Origin: Eretmocerus hayati
Lineage: Eukaryota; Arthropoda; Insecta; Hymenoptera; Aphelinidae
Assembly: GCA_029851415.1 (NCBI GenBank)
Contig: CM056744.1
Location: 15,197,268-15,261,267, forward strand
Direction: 5' to 3'
Length of the DNA stretch: 64,000 nucleotides
Shown one piece after another: positions 12,012-21,892 of the stretch (positions are counted from its first letter, which is position 1; each line of letters starts with the position of its first letter). The notes beneath the pieces were generated by a model. That model searched no databases and was not told the DNA's origin. It saw only the letters and a program-made list of their open reading frames with translations. Both the position numbers and the translations under genes were made by a program.

Positions 12012-13619
12012 ATGGGAGATAATCAGAAACCTGGTCCGAGTGATAGAGTAGATACGATAGATGAGTCGGGTCAAGGTTTAGAGCAGTTTGGAGTAGAATT
12101 AAATAAGGTAGGGGAAAATATTAACAAGGTTGAAGAGAACACAGCCAACCTACTTAATCAGATTCGGGGGGTTAAAGTTCGAACACAGGCTGAGAAAATG
12201 GAGGAGTTAGCTCGAAGTTTGGTAACATCGCTGTCCAACAATTTTTCACTGCAATATGCAGTACAGCGACTGCCGGAGTTTGATGGACGAAACATGCCTC
12301 TGAAAGATTATATTCAAACAATTAAGTCAGGGTATGATTGGGTGGACGCTGCGCAAAGGGATAATTTTTTAAAGGCGATTAAAAGTCAACTGAGAGGAGC
12401 GGCACGTGATTCCATTGCAGGGAAAACTTTGGCGACGCTAGATGAACTTATAAAACACCTGCGAGAAAGATTCGCGGTAGGGAAAAATTATGGATATTTT
12501 TGTAATAGAATTTCGCAATTAAGGATGAGGCAGGGACAGTCCGTAGGAGAACTGTACGATTACTTGAATTCACTAATTAGTAGCGCAGAGGCGGCTTTGA
12601 AGGAAGAGAAAGGAGCAGATTATGTGCCAGCAATGATCATTCCATTAAAAGAAACCGCAATAGACTCTTTCATCCGGGGATTACCGGCGGATTTGAGTAA
12701 ATCAGTTGATTTGTTACAGCCCACGAGCTTAGAAGATGCGTATAGACATGCCGCGCGCCTAGAGAGTCGTATGGCTGCTCATATTATTCCCGATACTAGA
12801 GCGAGGTACAACTCAAACTTTCGAGAACAAAGACCTTTTGAAAATTCAGGGCGGTTCGACTCGAATAATCAGCCGGAGAGGCAGATTCGGATCTTGCAGC
12901 GGCAGGATGGAGCAACTGCGTTTCAATCCAACACGGATATTCGGGGACAGGGAATGAATACCGGGGGAGTTTCCATAGATGGAGAAAATAAGACCGAAGC
13001 TGAAGGTCAGACCGGAAGTGCCTACCGCATGTACGAAACACGTAGTTATCCCTCGGGCAATGCTAATCGAGGACTTAGCGTTCAGCCATTCCCACATTTC
13101 CAAAATCCTGGGAACAATGCAGACAACACTAGGAACTTCAATTATACTAATTATAGGCCCACGTCTCATTCTCCTGGTCCCTCTCAGCATAACCAAAATT
13201 ATCGCAGCTATGCTGGGAATTTTAACGGTTTCCAAAATCAGAGATATGGGCCTCCTCGAGGAAACTATGGGCAACAGTTCAGGAGCCCTGTCAATTCTGA
13301 ATATCAGGGGCTGGGGAATTCAATGAATCGGATGAATTTAAACTACCAGGGGGCTCGCCTCGACAACGGGACGAGCCGAACCCCATTTCAACAAGCCACA
13401 CCTGCTCAGAGGACATCCCAGGGAATGGCCAATCAGCAGTTCAGGGGTCCGGCCCCGAACCAGGATCGGCGTCCCATGAACGGCCGGCCACTAAACCAAT
13501 CCCAAGTCCCGAATCACGGTCAGCCCCAGAATTCCAATCGGGCACCGATGAGCAGAATAATGCTGCTGAAGCAAGCAGCTGGGTCCACGCAAATGTTAGG
13601 ACGTGCTGGCGATCTTTAA
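12012..13619 (+). CDS. Gag polyprotein of the errantivirus-like element
   Basis: Structural polyprotein of 535 residues. The frame is open from a GTG at 11,988; I place the start at the first ATG, 12,012. Residues about 15-60 are polar and coiled-coil-like. About 75-260 form an alpha-helical capsid region typical of Gypsy Gag (LPEFDGRNMPLKDYI, then FAVGKNYGYFCNRISQLR and FIRGLPADLS). The last 270 residues are rich in N, Q, R, G and P and should bind RNA. No CCHC zinc knuckle is present. Pol follows in the -1 frame; the pol frame is already open inside the 3' end of gag, so a -1 frameshift in the overlap is the likely route to Gag-Pol. I could not pick out the slip site. Confidence 0.85.
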   Translation: MGDNQKPGPSDRVDTIDESGQGLEQFGVELNKVGENINKVEENTANLLNQIRGVKVRTQAEKMEELARSLVTSLSNNFSLQYAVQRLPEFDGRNMPLKDYIQTIKSGYDWVDAAQRDNFLKAIKSQLRGAARDSIAGKTLATLDELIKHLRERFAVGKNYGYFCNRISQLRMRQGQSVGELYDYLNSLISSAEAALKEEKGADYVPAMIIPLKETAIDSFIRGLPADLSKSVDLLQPTSLEDAYRHAARLESRMAAHIIPDTRARYNSNFREQRPFENSGRFDSNNQPERQIRILQRQDGATAFQSNTDIRGQGMNTGGVSIDGENKTEAEGQTGSAYRMYETRSYPSGNANRGLSVQPFPHFQNPGNNADNTRNFNYTNYRPTSHSPGPSQHNQNYRSYAGNFNGFQNQRYGPPRGNYGQQFRSPVNSEYQGLGNSMNRMNLNYQGARLDNGTSRTPFQQATPAQRTSQGMANQQFRGPAPNQDRRPMNGRPLNQSQVPNHGQPQNSNRAPMSRIMLLKQAAGSTQMLGRAGDL

Positions 13620-13663
13620 TCCCCGGTGCGGTTCACGAGGAGGAAACTGTTATTCGGTTACGA

Positions 13664-16600
13664 GTGCCCGACTTGCAAATACCTTGGAGTACCTTTATGC
13701 TAGATAACGGATCGGACGTTAATATTATCAAAAAGGGGGTGCTCCGAGAAAATTTAGAGATTATCAAAGATGAATCTGAATTTAAAGGGATAGGCCCGTG
13801 TGACGTGATAAAATCATTGGGTTTCACTTATTTGAAAATTAAGGGAGACTATATACCATTTTTCATCGTGGGGGACGAGTTTCCAATTAAAACCCATGGG
13901 CTGCTAGGTCGACAGTATTTTTGGCATTCCGAGGCCATCATTAATTACTATTCTAAAGCCATGGTTGTCAACTCGGACGTGATGCACCCCATGCCGTTTT
14001 TAGCGAAAGATTCGCCAGTCAAAAAGAAAAGAGCACGGACCTATTGTGTGAAGGCAAATTGTTCATCGGATGAGGAAAACGATTTGAGGGATGATCCCTA
14101 TTTCACACGGTATAGTGAGGGAGAAAGTGAAACGGAGGAGGAAAATACCCCAACTGAACAAGCGTTCGCGAAGGTTCGGACCGATGAGAAAGATGACGTA
14201 ATCAATCAGGAGTCTGGAAGTATAAACTCTCCCGCTCCACAAGCATATATGACTACTGAAAAGCCGGGTTCAAAAACCACTCGGCACATCCTCAAAGCCC
14301 ATAGTGCTGAGGTAATTAGAATCCATTTAGTGCATACAGAATTGACAACGGGATATTTGCCCAGAATTCAAAAGGAATTGGAGGGTGTCTATATCGGTGA
14401 AGCCGTGGTGACCAACGAGAATGATCAGTGCAACATTTACGCATATAATACAACGGATAAGGATGTATGTGTTGATATTGACCCTAAACAAATCCTTGAC
14501 TATGAATATTATGTCCCATCTTTTGATTCCGAGTCTAGTTCAGATGAAAATGTAGAGCCAATCCATGACTTGAGAATGCGAGCCGAAAAGGTTAAAGAGC
14601 TGGTACGCAGAACACATCTTAATGAGGAAGAACGGGTTACCATTGAAAAACTCATTGAAGATTATGCGGATGTTTTTCTTTTACCAGGTGATAAGCTGCC
14701 ATGCACCAACCTAGTGGAGGTCACAATCCCCACTACGGATGACATGCCGATTCATACTAAGCAATATAGACATCCTCCAATCCATCAGAAAGTTTTAGAA
14801 GAAAACATAGCTAAGAAGTTACGCGATGGAATCATTGAACCTTCCACCTCCCCTAACAATTCTCCATGTTGGATAATCCCTAAGCATCCGGACAGTCAGG
14901 GAAATCCTAGGTGGCGGGTAGTTATTGATTTTCGCGAATTGAACAAGAAAACGGTCGGTGACGCTTACCCCCTACCCAATATTGCTGATATATTGGACAG
15001 GCTGGGCGGTGCGGTGTATTTTTCGACTTTTGACTTGGCCCAAGGATACCAACAGCTTCCGGTAAAGGAGTCGGAAAGGTGGAAAACTGCTTTCTCGACG
15101 CCCCAAGGGCATTTCCACTATTTGCGCCTTCCGGAAGGGCTTTGCAATGCACCTTCTGTTTTCCAGCGCATGATGAACAACCTGTTGACAGGATTGCTAT
15201 TCACGGAAATGCTGGTGTACCTTGATGACGTCATAGTGTACGCTTCCTCGCTTCGTGAGCACGATCGCAAGGTTAGGGAACTTTTCCGTCGGCTTCGAGG
15301 AGCAAAACTAGTTTTACAGCCCGATAAAGTCGAGTTCCTCCGAAAAGAAGTAGCTTTTTTGGGACATATAATAAGTGAAAGGGGAGTCGAGCCAGACCCC
15401 AAAAAGATAGAAGCGACACAGAATTTCCCTGCACCAAAATGCCAAAAACATGTGCGCCAGTTTTTGGGCTTGGTGGGTTACTATCGACGATTTATCAAAG
15501 ATTTTTCAAAAATAGCCAGACCCTTGTTTGAACTGACCAAGAAGTTACAACATTTCAAATGGGGGGAAGCTGAAGAGGAGGCTTTCCAGAGGTTGAAAAA
15601 ATGCCTGTGTGAGGCCCCAATTTTAGCTTATCCAAATTTCGAGAAAGATTTCACTTTGACGACTGATAGTAGTAATTTTGCCATTGGGGCCGTATTGAGT
15701 CAAAATCACGACGGATTTGATCATCCCGTAGCGTATCTCTCAAGAACCCTCAATAAACATGAGGTAAATTATCATACCACAGAGAAAGAATGCCTAGCCG
15801 CTCTGTATGCAATGCAGCATTTCAGGCCCTATTTACTAGGCCGAAAGTTCACGTTAGTGGCCGACCATGAACCCTTAAATTGGATGCACAATCGGAAAGA
15901 TCCGGGACAAAGACTCATGCGTTGGATGTTCAAATTCACCGATTTTCAGTACACCTTCAAGTACAAGCCGGGAAAACTGAATTGCAATGCAGACGCGCTA
16001 TCTAGGAATCCAGTAGATAGGGATGATTTAGTAAAGGGAGAAGCTCTAATGACAGAGCAAGAAGCTAACATCTCGCTGAATCTCATTCGCGTTCGGATGT
16101 TGGGAATTAAGGGGAAGGAAAGGAAGGGCAAGAACTCAAATCCAGTCACGTCCACCCCTAAAATGACCAAAACGTCGGCACTAAGAGCCGAAGCAGGGCG
16201 CCAGATAGCTCGGGACGAGATTCCTGCAGAATTTAGGCGCAGGTCTCAGTCCTTAGGAGAAGAAACTCCTCCAGAAAGAAGACCGACACGGTCAAAACCT
16301 AGGAAGAAAGTGGTAATTGACGAGGATGGAATAGCCCAGCGAACGCGTACGCGAACGAAAGAAAGGCAGGAAAAGGTCAGGGAAGAGGTAGAGCAAGCAG
16401 GTGAAAAAGAGACGGAACTGGTGAATGTAGCGTCACCAGGCATAATGCGGGAGGAAAAAGAGCACGGGGTCAGTAGTCAAGATCGGGCCAAGCTGGGGGC
16501 AAGCGAAGAGACAGGATCACTGCAGGTTCAAGTAGGCTCTGGACAGGAGCGAGAGAGACGAGAAGCCGCGGACGAATCTTCGGATGCTAGGCCACCTTTA

Positions 16601-18979
16601 TATGATCCGCGGCGTAGTGGGTTGCAAGAACAGACCACCGATTGTGGGAACCCAACTGAGTCGGAAGATCAAGTTTGTCCAGTAGAATCATCAGCCACTA
16701 TAACCATCGAGAAGGGAGAGATGGAAGTAGAAATCGCGCCCGCTCCTACGACTGAATCTGAAGGGGAAACTAGCGAGGTAGAGTCATTAAGCAATATTTC
16801 CGGTGGTAACATAACCAAGGATGAGGTGCAGTCGATGTCCCGAAGGTTGAACGAAAGTATGGTGCAACGATCTAAAATTCATCCGGTGTTAGAATTGACA
16901 GGGGGAGGAATACAACGTGCCTTATCAGAAGGGGATTTAACCGCGGAAAAGGAAGCAGGGGAGGTGGAACACTATTCAGAAGGGCGAATTCCGGGAGAAA
17001 GTACTCAAGAGAGATTAGACGAGGCAGACCCCATCGACGCGTTCACAAGGGACGATAGCATAATGGCGGAGAGAATACGCCAGCTGTCACAACAGCTGCT
17101 AGACAAAACCGAGGCGGAAATTGAGAGTAAAGAAGGTTCTAGCAGTGAAGACACTGAGGTAGTGATTGATGCGGGACCTATTAGGGCGGTATCCGAGACC
17201 CCTACCGTGACCAGCAAAACCCCTAATGCCGTTAGTACTCCTATGCAAACTGCCTGTAGGGCTAAGAGAATTCCCAAATTTCCGCGTCTAGAGGAAGTAC
17301 CTGAGACCGACAATGAGGTTGAGCCTAAAATCACGTTCACGATACCCCCTGAAATAAGCATGATGGTACCATTAATGCCGTATGAACGCCCCCTGAATCA
17401 GAAGAATGATGTGTTCCCTGTTAGCTCTGGACCAAGCTCGGATAATGAGTACACACCGATTCAGGAAATAGCCAGAAAAGAGGGAAAAATTATCACAACT
17501 AGGCGCTGTTTGACGTACAAAAGAGATAACATGGTGCATTTCTTAACGGCTGACTGCTATCCAAGCTCGCCGGTGGTGAGATTGTTGACTCAAGTAGGAG
17601 CCATAGAGCCCATCGGTTTGAAATTGGCCCATCCACAACTAGGTCAAGTACTAATAAGTCATTTTAAAGGATTTTCAGTTTTCTCGGTCATAGTAGGAGA
17701 AAAATACTATGATCGTTTGGACATAAAAGTGATAGTCGCAGGCTTAGAAAACCTCAAGCAGATTTTACTGCAAAGGCATTGTAAAAGTTTTCGTTTCTCG
17801 CGGAGAGGGGAGCTCACGGACGAGCTGGAACCAGGCCATATTACGGAGTTGTTCGCGAAAATTTTTCAAATGACTGACGTCACCATTGTAATATGTTACG
17901 GAAAATCGGAATTTTTACCAGAAGAAAAACGCAAGGAAGTACTGGAAACCTTGCATAACTCTTTGATTGGGGGTCACCGGGGAATAAATTCAACCTATCA
18001 AAAGATCCGGGAGCGCTTTTATTGGCCGGGGATGAGGAATGATATTTTAGACTTTGTGAGACGGTGTGAGTCATGCCAAGAGAAGAAAATAGATCGAGCC
18101 AAAACCCGGAATCCCATGATCATCACCGATACACCTATTGAGGCATTTGACAAAGTTTCTATAGACACCGTGGGGAAACTCAGGAGGACGCCTAGGGGAA
18201 ATTGTCATCTATTAACTATGCAGTGCAACCTTACAAAATATATTATAGTTGTTCCGATCCCAGACTTACGAGCCGTAACAGTAGCGGACGCCTTGGCAAA
18301 GAATCTTATCTGCCATTTCGGAGCACCTCGGGCTATTCTATCAGATCGTGGAACAACTTTTATGTCAGAGCTCGTGGAAGCTTTATTACATACTTTCAAA
18401 ATAGATCATTTAGTTAGCTCGGGCTACAGGCCTCAGACGAATGCAGCCCTAGAACGTAGTCATGCCCCTTTGGCAGATTTTATCCGGAGCTACTCAGAGA
18501 AGTACGACGACTGGGATCACCTGGCACCGTACGCCTCGTTTGTTTATAACACCAGTGTCCATATGTCCACAAATTTTACACCTTTTGAATTAGTTTATGG
18601 GCGATTAGCCAGATTTCCCATGAGAATTCCAAGCCATGAAACTCTGAGAACGTATAATGTGTATTTGAGGGATCTGATCTTACGATTGTCTGAGATGAAA
18701 CAAGAAGCAGGCGAAAGAATTAAGCATGGCAAGGAAGAAGCAAAAAGAAGATATGATAAACATACGAAGGAATTCAAAGGGCAGATAGGTGAATACGCTT
18801 GGGTAATTAAGGAACAAAGGGCCCACAAGTTCGATAGCTATTATAACCAGCCGCTAGAGATTGTAGACATTCAAGGGCGCAATAATGTAGTATTAAGACT
18901 TCCCAATGGTAGAAAAATCCTCAAACATACCGACAAGCTCAAAGTAGCTTATGGGCATGGAGAATCTGAAATAACCTGA
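13664..18979 (+). CDS. Pol polyprotein: protease, RT, RNase H, integrase with large spacer
   Basis: Replication polyprotein of at least 1,771 residues. The given start is a GTG; the frame is open further upstream within gag, so the true N-terminus is probably set by frameshifting. Protease: active-site motif DNG at residues 14-16 rather than DTG/DSG, then GLLGRQYF near 79-86. An acidic linker precedes the RT, which has WRVVIDFRELNKKT and YLDD at 519-522. RNase H has TTDSSNFAIGA, TEKE and NADALSR, ending near 785. Then comes an unusually long spacer of about 450-600 residues, rich in E, S, R and T. Integrase has an HHCC zinc finger starting near 1,430, then the DDE core (VSID, SDRGTTF, NAALERS) and a C-terminal domain. 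All catalytic residues seem present. Usual Gypsy Pol proteins are much shorter (roughly 1,050-1,200 residues). Confidence 0.9.
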   Translation: MPDLQIPWSTFMLDNGSDVNIIKKGVLRENLEIIKDESEFKGIGPCDVIKSLGFTYLKIKGDYIPFFIVGDEFPIKTHGLLGRQYFWHSEAIINYYSKAMVVNSDVMHPMPFLAKDSPVKKKRARTYCVKANCSSDEENDLRDDPYFTRYSEGESETEEENTPTEQAFAKVRTDEKDDVINQESGSINSPAPQAYMTTEKPGSKTTRHILKAHSAEVIRIHLVHTELTTGYLPRIQKELEGVYIGEAVVTNENDQCNIYAYNTTDKDVCVDIDPKQILDYEYYVPSFDSESSSDENVEPIHDLRMRAEKVKELVRRTHLNEEERVTIEKLIEDYADVFLLPGDKLPCTNLVEVTIPTTDDMPIHTKQYRHPPIHQKVLEENIAKKLRDGIIEPSTSPNNSPCWIIPKHPDSQGNPRWRVVIDFRELNKKTVGDAYPLPNIADILDRLGGAVYFSTFDLAQGYQQLPVKESERWKTAFSTPQGHFHYLRLPEGLCNAPSVFQRMMNNLLTGLLFTEMLVYLDDVIVYASSLREHDRKVRELFRRLRGAKLVLQPDKVEFLRKEVAFLGHIISERGVEPDPKKIEATQNFPAPKCQKHVRQFLGLVGYYRRFIKDFSKIARPLFELTKKLQHFKWGEAEEEAFQRLKKCLCEAPILAYPNFEKDFTLTTDSSNFAIGAVLSQNHDGFDHPVAYLSRTLNKHEVNYHTTEKECLAALYAMQHFRPYLLGRKFTLVADHEPLNWMHNRKDPGQRLMRWMFKFTDFQYTFKYKPGKLNCNADALSRNPVDRDDLVKGEALMTEQEANISLNLIRVRMLGIKGKERKGKNSNPVTSTPKMTKTSALRAEAGRQIARDEIPAEFRRRSQSLGEETPPERRPTRSKPRKKVVIDEDGIAQRTRTRTKERQEKVREEVEQAGEKETELVNVASPGIMREEKEHGVSSQDRAKLGASEETGSLQVQVGSGQERERREAADESSDARPPLYDPRRSGLQEQTTDCGNPTESEDQVCPVESSATITIEKGEMEVEIAPAPTTESEGETSEVESLSNISGGNITKDEVQSMSRRLNESMVQRSKIHPVLELTGGGIQRALSEGDLTAEKEAGEVEHYSEGRIPGESTQERLDEADPIDAFTRDDSIMAERIRQLSQQLLDKTEAEIESKEGSSSEDTEVVIDAGPIRAVSETPTVTSKTPNAVSTPMQTACRAKRIPKFPRLEEVPETDNEVEPKITFTIPPEISMMVPLMPYERPLNQKNDVFPVSSGPSSDNEYTPIQEIARKEGKIITTRRCLTYKRDNMVHFLTADCYPSSPVVRLLTQVGAIEPIGLKLAHPQLGQVLISHFKGFSVFSVIVGEKYYDRLDIKVIVAGLENLKQILLQRHCKSFRFSRRGELTDELEPGHITELFAKIFQMTDVTIVICYGKSEFLPEEKRKEVLETLHNSLIGGHRGINSTYQKIRERFYWPGMRNDILDFVRRCESCQEKKIDRAKTRNPMIITDTPIEAFDKVSIDTVGKLRRTPRGNCHLLTMQCNLTKYIIVVPIPDLRAVTVADALAKNLICHFGAPRAILSDRGTTFMSELVEALLHTFKIDHLVSSGYRPQTNAALERSHAPLADFIRSYSEKYDDWDHLAPYASFVYNTSVHMSTNFTPFELVYGRLARFPMRIPSHETLRTYNVYLRDLILRLSEMKQEAGERIKHGKEEAKRRYDKHTKEFKGQIGEYAWVIKEQRAHKFDSYYNQPLEIVDIQGRNNVVLRLPNGRKILKHTDKLKVAYGHGESEIT

Positions 18980-18996
18980 TTTTTATGTGATTACAG
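18980..18996 (+). promoter_or_regulatory. Candidate 3' splice site for env RNA
   Basis: A T-rich run directly after the pol stop ends in GATTACAG, with AG at 18,995-18,996, two bases before the env ATG at 18,999. This matches the way errantivirus env is expressed from a spliced subgenomic RNA. The call rests on motif and position only. Confidence 0.55.
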
Positions 18997-18998
18997 AA

Positions 18999-20793
18999 AT
19001 GTGGAGGCTACTAATCCTTTTAGTCATGGTTCCCTCTGGTGTATTTCCACAGGGGGTGGAAATTGTTCCCATACAACATAATCCCGGGCTGTACTATGAG
19101 AACTTAGGGCAGATCCAATTGAGGCAAGCCACTTGGCAAATAGTAATTCACCTGGACGTGGAAAAGCTAATTTTGTCTAATACTCCAAAATTCAATGTAA
19201 CGGAAGTGTATAGGGATTTTGTCGCGCGGTGTGCTAGCTCATTCTGCGAACAAGCTGAACAAGAGTGCGAGAAAATAGCAGATCGAGAATATTTTGCGCT
19301 ACTCCAGATGGAGTTATCCCATCTTCACGATAAACTCCGGGGAAGGGCAAAATCATTAATTCAGGGCGAGACCGAACCCAAGAGACTTCCGAGGAGTATA
19401 AGAAGCAAAAGATTAGTTCCTTTAGGTTTCGTAGGAAGCGCTAGTAAAAGCTTATACGGCCTCATTGTCCGACTTATACAAGATCACCAAGCAACACGAA
19501 GAAAGTTTATCGAAGTTACAAAAAACGATCAGCGGATATACAGTACAAACCTCAATGGATCTGCACTATTTGCTCTACATGGTAGAGCGCGGGAAGGTTA
19601 CCTTCACTCATGCCATCAAAACATGTGAAGCATATTTGAAAATGCTTGAGGATTTGAGGCAAGGCATTGTTAGCCCTAGGTTGTTGTCCCAGGAAACGTT
19701 GACTGAGATAAGCCGGGATCTAGGCAGTAACTTGCAGGAGTTGAAGTTCCCCCTTCCCCTAGAACACCTCCGACCGGAGGAGTTGATAAAAATTTCTAAA
19801 TCCGACGTGATGTATCATGAAGGAAAAATTTTGGTCTCATTATATCTGCCTCTCACAAACCGTTCGCCGTTCCAACTTTACCGACTACATTCATTGCCTG
19901 TTCCACAAAAGCAGTCAAATCGTTCTTATAGTGCAGCCATACAACCCAGTCATCCTTTGTTAGCGATAGATGAAAACCAGCAACAATATGTCAAGTTGTG
20001 CAACGAGGATATTCGAAATTGCATTCACCTACAGTATGGGTTGTTGTGTGCGATGAATCAACCAATTTTGGATGTGGGGAGCCAGCCTTGCTGCGAGATA
20101 AATTTATTAGTGGACAACTCAGTTCCACCCTTAGAGAACTGCAACGTAATGATATCCGAAATGGTACAAAATCACTGGATTTTCTTAGAATCAGACAGTG
20201 CCTGGCTGTTCTCCATGTTCCAACCAACCAAGGCCAAACTATTATGTGAAAAGAAAGGGGAGGTGTCTCGAGTACTCAACAGTACAGGGATAGTTAGATT
20301 AGAAAATGGCTGCAAATTGAAAACACGGGACGCCATACTATACGCGGAGAACACCCGACTAAGTCAAATTCGTTATGTGTATGAACCAACTATTTCCTTG
20401 GATGTAAATACTTTGTATCCTGGACTGACGCATGAGGAAATGTTCCCCGAAAACACAGACATACTGAGTAGCACTACTTGGGAAAACAGAAAAATCTCCC
20501 TCACCGAGATTAGGAAACGAATGGGGGCTATTAGTGAGCATAAGAGGAAGGACGAAGTCTCTAACGTATTGTGGGTCGGCAGTTATACCCTGCATTTGGT
20601 GCTAGTTAGCATAGGTATAGCACTCGGATGCTATTTCAACAGGAAACATAAAGAACGAACTCAAACGGTCAACGTAATGACGACAAAGACAGAAGACCAC
20701 AGTTCCGCGATAGAGCTTAGCTCCATCGGTCCGATAGCCAAACCGCGTACAAAAAACATGGAGAAGGGAGAATGTGAGCAGGGATTCCAATAA
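18999..20793 (+). pseudogene. Env glycoprotein gene, broken by a frameshift near 19,460
   Basis: Membrane fusion glycoprotein of an errantivirus, similar in plan to baculovirus F proteins. The first frame (18,999-19,628) opens with a hydrophobic signal peptide and contains YYENLGQIQLRQATW, a conserved Env N-terminal feature. It reaches a furin-like RSIRSKR site followed by a glycine- and alanine-containing fusion-peptide-like stretch. Homology then continues in the +1 frame (open until 20,793), which carries the rest of the ectodomain and a transmembrane segment near 20,572-20,640 followed by a basic, polar tail. The first frame runs on to a stop at 19,626-19,628. The switch needs one extra or two missing bases around 19,455-19,465. 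Either this copy makes no full Env or there is a sequence error. The ATG follows a candidate splice acceptor. Confidence 0.8.
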
Positions 20794-20820
20794 TTTTTTT
20801 TTAATACATTTTTGTTCCAG
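20794..20820 (+). promoter_or_regulatory. Candidate 3' splice site for the RRM ORF
   Basis: Right after the env stop comes a T-rich tract ending in TTTTTGTTCCAG, with AG at 20,819-20,820, 10 bases before the ATG at 20,831. It is stronger than the env acceptor and mirrors its placement. It suggests a second spliced RNA devoted to the downstream ORF. Confidence 0.5.
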
Positions 20821-20830
20821 CATCCCAAGC

Positions 20831-21670
20831 ATGGCTAGTTTAAAGTCAATTGAAACAATTGTTGATGCCACGGTTCCCATTAATGACGTCCTGGACCAGT
20901 TCCGATCCATGGGTCCCGCTGATAAGGTCATAATAGTACCCCATGGGGAAGATAAGAAGAAAACCAAATATGTGTTCCATTTTGGAAGTTCCCCATCATC
21001 TATGGTGGTAGCCGAAGCAAAAATACGAGAGAAAGAGAGTACTAAGGTTAGGTCGGAAGTCAGCAGAATAAGTGCGGAGAAACCCACGGATTCGAGAAGA
21101 GTTTTTTGCATGCTGCCATGGTCAGATCCGGAATATCTTAGAGAAGAGAGATTCTTTAACCATTTTGCGAAATTTGGTCCTATCGAGTACCATGAAGTCG
21201 TGCCAAATAACAAAGGCAAATTATCATTTGGATTCGTCAGATATTTCAGCGCATGGAATGCCTGTAGGGCTATAGAGAACAGTGACATGAGGTATCACGC
21301 TACTCAAGCTCCCCCACGGAAGTTCCCCCAAAATTATAGTCCCAGATGGCGAATCCATCAAGAGTGCGAGCGCAAGGTGGAAGAACTAGTTTTTCACTTA
21401 CATCGAAGATCGTGCCGTATGCAATATCCGCAGTGCCAAGGGCTACCTAGACGAGTGAAGGAGCGATTAGGGGATAGAATTACCACAGGAGGTATAGCTC
21501 CTGTTAGCGCGAGGAGGGCGAGGAAAAGGAACGTGACGAGAAAAGCGCATACAGGTCATACAGATGATCAGGGTCCCGAAGAAAATAATGGTATAGGCGA
21601 TACAATGGAAATCGACGTGAGCGATATGGATAACAAGTGGGCCAGAGAGCAGTTGGGAAATAGTCCATAG
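20831..21670 (+). CDS. RRM-domain accessory protein encoded downstream of env (RBM45-like)
   Basis: Protein of 279 residues in a fourth ORF of the retroelement. The frame opens at a GTG (20,774), but the ATG at 20,831 just after a strong acceptor is the better start. Residues about 88-155 form an RNA recognition motif: RNP2-like VFCMLPWS, a helix with FFNHFAKFGPIEY, and RNP1-like LSFGFVRYF, ending NACRAIENSD. The best match from memory is the second RRM of the cellular protein RBM45. The first 60 residues may be a worn first RRM. The C-terminal third is basic (RRARKRN), then acidic, suggesting a nuclear signal and RNA binding. Roles in RNA export, splicing balance, packaging or suppression of host silencing are all possible and unproven. 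The usual errantivirus has only gag, pol and env. The RRM call is firm; the RBM45 origin is an inference. Confidence 0.75.
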   Translation: MASLKSIETIVDATVPINDVLDQFRSMGPADKVIIVPHGEDKKKTKYVFHFGSSPSSMVVAEAKIREKESTKVRSEVSRISAEKPTDSRRVFCMLPWSDPEYLREERFFNHFAKFGPIEYHEVVPNNKGKLSFGFVRYFSAWNACRAIENSDMRYHATQAPPRKFPQNYSPRWRIHQECERKVEELVFHLHRRSCRMQYPQCQGLPRRVKERLGDRITTGGIAPVSARRARKRNVTRKAHTGHTDDQGPEENNGIGDTMEIDVSDMDNKWAREQLGNSP

Positions 21671-21848
21671 TCCCTTGTTCCCCCGTAGAGTTGTAGTAGG
21701 AGTAATTGTTCCCTTGGGGTAGAGTTCCTAGTATAGAATCTAGTGGTGATGGATAACAACATATTAAGGAAAGTCTTCATTACAGGAAAGATGGAGAAGG
21801 CAATATCGCAGTTGAAGAAGGAAATGTGGAAGAGGCCCCTATCAAAAG

Positions 21849-21849
<1 letters not shown>

Positions 21850-21891
<42 letters not shown>
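21850..21891 (+). repeat. Poly(A) tract
   Basis: About 42 consecutive A on the + strand, 180 bp after the RRM ORF. It could mark a retroposed insert, a former polyadenylated end copied into DNA, or a slippage-prone run of uncertain true length. Confidence 0.8.
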
Positions 21892-21892
<1 letters not shown>

